A stretch of DNA of 64,000 bases, from assembly GCA_011109175.1 (NCBI GenBank), contig RDEW01000013.1, forward strand, positions 972,181-1,036,180. Direction: 5' to 3'. Source of the stretch: Dicyema japonicum. Its lineage: Eukaryota > Dicyemida > Rhombozoa > Dicyemidae. The position numbers and the translations under genes were made by a program. The notes under the pieces were generated by a model that saw only the letters and a list, made by a program, of their open reading frames with translations, was not told the DNA's origin and did not search any database. Below, in pieces: positions 60,200 through 64,000 of the stretch (its first letter is position 1; each line of letters starts with the position of its first letter).

Positions 60200-61290
60200 G
60201 TGATAATTGACGTGGGTGTTTATTCAGAATGGTGAATATCCGAGATAATCATTATTGAAGTTATTTTTGGCTGATTTCCTACACTTGAAAATGACAACGA
60301 CATCCTTATTATGTACACCAATGATCTCATTCTGGTACCTCCACTCAGCAGCGATGGGGTTGATAATCACTTTGACTACCATCGACGACCACCTTATCCT
60401 AGAAGCTTTATGGAAGCAGTACGTCAACCATGCTTTTCTTACACATGCAATTAGTGGGGTTCATCCATTTTTGGGGGAAATGCCAAGATCACGATTACAA
60501 CTGGAGTCTCATGCCTACATCATCACGTGATCTAAAATCCATGCGATCAATGCTTAATGCCTTTAAAAACGATAACCGCCAATTCTAAAATACTATTGTA
60601 TAATCTGAGTCTTCCAAGTTGGATCTTGAGAGTTCGAGTGACTCACTAATTGTTTTTTTAATCGTACCTCGAAACATGTGCGAATAAAGTCTATTCGGTT
60701 AACAAGATTCTCCATTGACACCAAAAAATGTTGTAGTTCTTTTGAAAAAAAACAATGCTTGAAAAACAAAATACGTCAATGTCCTGATCCGCATGACCGA
60801 AGGCTCATGGAGCTAGAAATTATGATGATCACGCAAGAAATATTCAGATTAGAAAAAGTTAAGAAGAATAATTTTTGGATAGCTCAGTGCAGCGAATTGT
60901 ATCGAAAAAAAACCCAAACTTTTGGAAAGTGTTAATAAAGTAACCGGACGTAAACCCAGAAAAGAAATTTCACTGGACGTACACCCAGAAAAGAAATTCC
61001 ACTGGTCATGATGGACCTCCTGTATCTTTAGAAGAAATTCCTAACCTGTTTGGGAATGAACTCTCGAAAATACAGCAGATTAACCCTGATTGGGGACTGT
61101 CTCGTGTGGCCCTCAGTTCTCTAAAGAAAAGCTGGAAAAAGTAATTAGTTCTTTACTTCTACGTCACAGCCCAATAAATGCTGGAGTTGAAAATGCGGTA
61201 AATGCACTGAAGACAATGCTTCTGGAAGGGACAAGATATTCGTTTATTCAAGGAAGCACCCCAGGTACTCCATGAATATCCGGGATGTCT
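60200..61290 (+). pseudogene. LINE remnant, endonuclease-RT linker
   Basis: KNKIRQCPDPHDRRLMELEI, then RLEKVKKNNFW and, in another frame, GPPVSLEEIPNLFGNEL. This is the linker between endonuclease and RT in CR1/jockey-type ORFs. The 60.2-60.55 kb part may be the eroded end of the endonuclease. No RT motif remains. Confidence 0.55.
60948..61006. repeat. Direct repeat, 29 bp x2
   Basis: ACGTAAACCCAGAAAAGAAA then TTTCACTGG is repeated at once as ACGTACACCCAGAAAAGAAA then TTCCACTGG, inside the LINE remnant. Confidence 0.8.
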
Positions 61291-61465
61291 CTATGCGTGC
61301 AGTATCAGGTTGGGTCATATACATTCGCATTGGAAATTGACGGAGGTCAGGATGATACGTAAAGCTCCGCGCTCGCGACATATTTCTTCTCCCATCACTT
61401 AATATACAGAGCTTTTTCTTTATAATAACTTACTCTTCATAAAGAAAATTAGCCACTAGTTGAAC

Positions 61466-61550
61466 TTAACTGTTCTTTACTTAAATAGTGTGCATCCTGC
61501 CTATGCGGAGCTATAAATATTATGGCTCTCGTGAAAAGGCTGTTATTATT
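61466..61550 (+). repeat. SINE-1 3' fragment
   Basis: CTGTTCTTTACTTAAATAGT, CCTGCCTATGCGGAGC, TATAAATATTATGGCTCTCG and a TTATTATTA end match the SINE tail in plus orientation. Confidence 0.75.
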
Positions 61551-61592
61551 AAGTGATAGTCATAATCCAGTCAATTAAGAAAATATCCATTT

Positions 61593-61745
61593 TTCCGATT
61601 CCGCAATGAGATGTTCAATGATGACAGAGTCACTCATCAAGCCAAAAATCGTAGATGCGTGCAACCTTCAATTATAGTGCACACCAGCGAAATTCGAACT
61701 ATCAGACCTCCTCACGGCACTCGCTACACTGCACCATCGGCCAAT
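61593..61745 (-). repeat. SINE-1 5' fragment
   Basis: TTCCGCAATGAGATG, CACTCATCAAGCC, GTAGATGCGTGCAACC and GCGAAATTCGAACTATC match the head half in minus orientation. The head and tail fragments lie in opposite directions, so these are two insertions. Confidence 0.75.
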
Positions 61746-61853
61746 TTAAAATTGAGTACAATATTCTCTAAATTTTGCATCAAATGCTTTTTTATAATTT
61801 GTATTTAAAATATTTAAATTTTTAAAAACATATTTATCATTATTTGTCTTGTG

Positions 61854-62705
61854 ATGTCCTCTTATTTCAGCTATAATTTCAAAATCCGTGAAGTACTGAT
61901 AAAAGACATTGAAAAGATTATAATTCAATTCAAAAATACCGAAGGTGTTCACAGTTTCTTGTATTTTTCCGAATTATGGAAGAAGCACAATCTATCCCAA
62001 ATTTTCATAGGAGACTATCTACGCTCTGAACTACACCAGGTTATTTACGTACATAACAATAGTACACAGAACTATGCTACAATGTGACATTCTACATTAT
62101 GAATAGTGACGAGTCATTATTTAATAAAATCGGGTCTATTTTCATGTTGTATTCTCTGTATCATCGACAACCATCTGAACCGCCAGTTAAGGTTGATTTT
62201 TAAATTTATAAAAGATAAGAATAACCACATTAATGTCAAATAATATTATCAATATTATTCCGGAAGCATTAAATAGTGGAGAATGTGACGTCATATATAT
62301 TATCAACAAGATGAGACATGAACAATGTTTTATGATGTGTCACACACTCTCTGAGGTTATAGTATTTATTATAAGAGAATTGCTTGGAATCGGCTGACGT
62401 TCAAACATATCACAAGGTTGATCAATTATCACGTGCTTTTATTGGACTTGACTACTGTAGTGAGACTGCATTTCAAGTTTGCATAATATTTACCAAGGAA
62501 ATTGATAATGTGAACGATAATTATCAACTTGTGAAGGCTAAATTACCAAAGAGCATTCAATTGAGGGATGTTATTGAATCCCCAGTAGAACAACTATCAC
62601 AGTTATTTAGTGGCTATATTGTAGAATTAACAATGATTCCATTAAAAAGAGTAATTTGTCAAAGGATAAGGTTTTCTGGGGTTTACCTTTAGTTATTCAA
62701 ATTGA
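61854..62705 (+). CDS. SNAPC1: SNAPC1-like subunit of the snRNA-activating complex
   Basis: Part of SNAPc, which binds the proximal sequence element of snRNA promoters and recruits pol II or III. Five exons, 61854-62039, 62063-62191, 62215-62355, 62378-62670 and 62693-62705, introns 23, 23, 22 and 22 nt, all GT-AG; 253 aa, TGA. The start MSSYFSYNFKIREVLIKDIE leads to KIIIQFKNTEGVHSF and FSELWKKHNLSQIFIGD, matching 'LLxxFxETxSVxFxxFxELWxxxxFxxIFxG'. Exon 2-3 gives GSIFMLYSLYHRQPSEPPVK and IRITT, matching 'LYLLYGLYNTQxxxPKxKIRV'. Then INKMRHEQCFMMCHTL fits the next helix. It lacks the long charged tail of the human protein (368 aa). The last 13-nt exon is the least sure part. Confidence 0.8.
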
Positions 62706-62709
62706 TTCG

Positions 62710-63050
62710 TGATGATGGTGACCTTAATATTGGGTTTGTTAGTTCGGATGGTAACTGAGTGTCCTATTACAAGATTTTTAGATTTATAACTTTGTAAAAT
62801 ATATTTAAAAAAACTAAAAAATATTTTAAAAAACTTTGTTCCCCGTAATTGTCGGAGTGTTATGTTAGAGAGGAAAATGTTGAGTGTTTTGAAAAAAATC
62901 GATCATTGAATTTTCTGGGGAGATTTTGGTGCTTATACCGTGCCTTTCTGTAAGACTCCGTCCATCGTAGTATAGCAGCTTTTGCGCTACAATCTTGGAC
63001 GAAGAAGACGATTTTGAGTCTTTGTATGTTTTCGTTAGTTCTAAGGAGAG
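62710..63050. other. Downstream of SNAPC1, no supported gene
   Basis: A short minus reading near 62.95-63.03 kb is serine-rich but unsupported. Confidence 0.35.
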
Positions 63051-63054
63051 ATTA

Positions 63055-63386
63055 ATAATAATAATAAAGCCTTTTCACGAGAGCCATAGTATTTTATAGC
63101 TCCGCATAGGCAGGACAAACACTTTATTTAAGTAAAGAACAGTTAATTTTAACTAATCGTAGAACCAAGGAATGATCTTCACTTCTTTTTTTTTCTTTTC
63201 TTGTGTGAGTGTCCTTTCTAGACAAATCCAGTTCCGCAGTGAGTATTCACTGATGACGGCGTCACTCGTCAAACCATTTCTGCATCGTAGATGCGTGGAA
63301 CCTTCCACCAGGTGAACAGCAGCGAGATTCGAACCCGTAGCCTAAGCCACTTAAGGCCGACACATAACCACTAAGCCACCCAGCTT
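63055..63386 (-). repeat. SINE-1, best full-length copy
   Basis: Minus strand from 63386: tRNA-like head with box A GTGGCTTAGTGGTTATGTG and box B GGGTTCGAATCTCGC about 45 nt apart. Then follow TGTTCACCTGGTGGAAG, the body, ACTGTTCTTTACTTAAATAA and GAGCTATAAAATACTATGG, with a TTATTATTA tail. About 330 bp. This copy defines the family; other full or partial copies are at 7.69, 10.26, 24.25, 25.14, 31.42, 61.47 and 61.59 kb. Confidence 0.9.
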
Positions 63387-63387
63387 T

Positions 63388-63455
63388 CGTCAAGAGCATA
63401 CAATTTTGCGTCGAGAGCATACAATGAGGTCGTCAAGAGCATACAATTTTGCAAT
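63388..63455. repeat. Short tandem repeat, ~22 bp x3
   Basis: CGTCAAGAGCATACAATTTTG appears three times in a row with small changes, at about 63388, 63410 and 63433, directly at the 5' edge of the SINE. Confidence 0.8.
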
Positions 63456-63557
63456 AGGATGAATTCAAAAAACCCAGAAAGTTGAGAACATATCAGTAGA
63501 TAATGATTGGTGTCCATAAAGGTCACTATTATTGTCGAGTACAATAAGCCGGACATT

Positions 63558-63581
63558 TAATAATAATAATAATAATAATAA
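63558..63581. repeat. (TAA)n microsatellite
   Basis: Eight TAA units in a row. Confidence 0.9.
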
Positions 63582-63599
63582 GCCACCAAGGAGAGATTG

Positions 63600-63990
63600 T
63601 CTTTCGAAATTATGTCGACTTCGTTAGCATATATTGCTTTTTCCATCTTTCCTTAGCATAAAGTTCATATTTCACTCATAGCTGTTTACAAATATATTGC
63701 GAGCACTAGAGGGGAAAAAGTATCCTAGATTAGTGGAGAGAGTCTTCAGAATTTGTTCTGAATTTTCTTGAGTATGTTTTGTTGACTCTCACATCAAGCT
63801 CAGTATTGGATTGTAATTTCTAGTGATTCCTATGTTCAAGTACCCCGGTTAGTTAATGACTGTTAATTGTGTCAAAGGCGTTGGATAAGTTCATTAATGG
63901 GTTTATCTGTGGAATATGTTTATGATATTTTTTTAATCTTAACTTCAATGGCTCAGTGACCTTCACTTAGGTTAGGGGTTGCACTCACCA
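63600..63990 (-). pseudogene. LINE RT fragment around motif A
   Basis: Minus strand: NPLMNLSNAFDTINSH, like the RT motif A 'DLSxAFDTINHxxL'. The downstream part is eroded and runs into the microsatellite. It is cut by the window end on its 5' side. Confidence 0.45.
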
Positions 63991-64000
63991 GGTTACAGTT

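Noticed and set aside
60224-60427. Minus ORF (67 codons) read as a proteasome-like segment
   Set aside because: The resemblance was only a few residues; the region fits better as LINE debris on the plus strand.
1-64000. CRISPR array, bacterial operon or integrated prophage
   Set aside because: No regularly spaced palindromic repeats or bacterial gene order; introns and LINEs show a eukaryotic chromosome.

Overview
The window is AT-rich eukaryotic DNA, most likely from an animal with a strongly compacted gene style. Intact protein-coding genes are split by extremely short GT-AG introns (mostly 21-25 nt, range about 18-28). The genes include a POU-specific domain, a ZYG11-like protein, a SNAPC1 homologue, DNA polymerase epsilon, a kinesin and ML-domain secreted proteins. 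Introns of this size in an animal gene set fit what has been reported for dicyemid mesozoans. That assignment is inference, since no rRNA or mitochondrial gene is present to test it.

Layout. 0-2.2 kb: tandem duplication of an internally deleted LINE. 2.3-3.3 kb (-): an unrecognised multi-exon gene candidate. 4.9-13.6 kb: LINE remnants, SINEs, a small acidic ORF and a nearly full-length LINE (family A, 10.85-13.6 kb). 13.7-15.6 kb (-): ZYG11-like gene. 16.7-20.8 kb: LINE remnants. 22.96-23.48 and 30.38-30.89 kb (-): two paralogous ML-domain genes with the same exon structure, separated by LINE debris. 31-38 kb: SINE, Merlin-like, pogo-like and hAT MITE remnants. 38.36-41.61 kb (-): a young CR1-like LINE (family B) with a 2A-type motif near its N-terminus. 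It lies about 80 bp downstream of a POU-specific domain gene (41.69-42.08 kb, -). 42-48.7 kb: repeats, including a degenerate minisatellite, and undefined ORFs. 49.2-56.3 kb (-): full-length DNA polymerase epsilon catalytic subunit. 57.5-59.96 kb (-): kinesin with a 15-exon model. 60.2-61.3 kb: LINE debris. 61.85-62.71 kb (+): SNAPC1-like gene. 63-64 kb: SINE, small repeats and an RT remnant.

The host genes have unrelated jobs: DNA replication and repair, microtubule transport, snRNA transcription, ubiquitin-ligase substrate choice, lipid binding and transcriptional control. They look like islands in retrotransposon debris rather than an operon or pathway cluster. Several host genes carry single-base shifts at homopolymers (polymerase epsilon, the POU gene, the ZYG11-like gene, the 2.3-3.3 kb gene), while the kinesin, both ML genes and SNAPC1 read cleanly. 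I lean towards consensus errors from noisy reads rather than gene death.

All gene models were built by hand-reading translations and splice sites; no alignment or database search was run.
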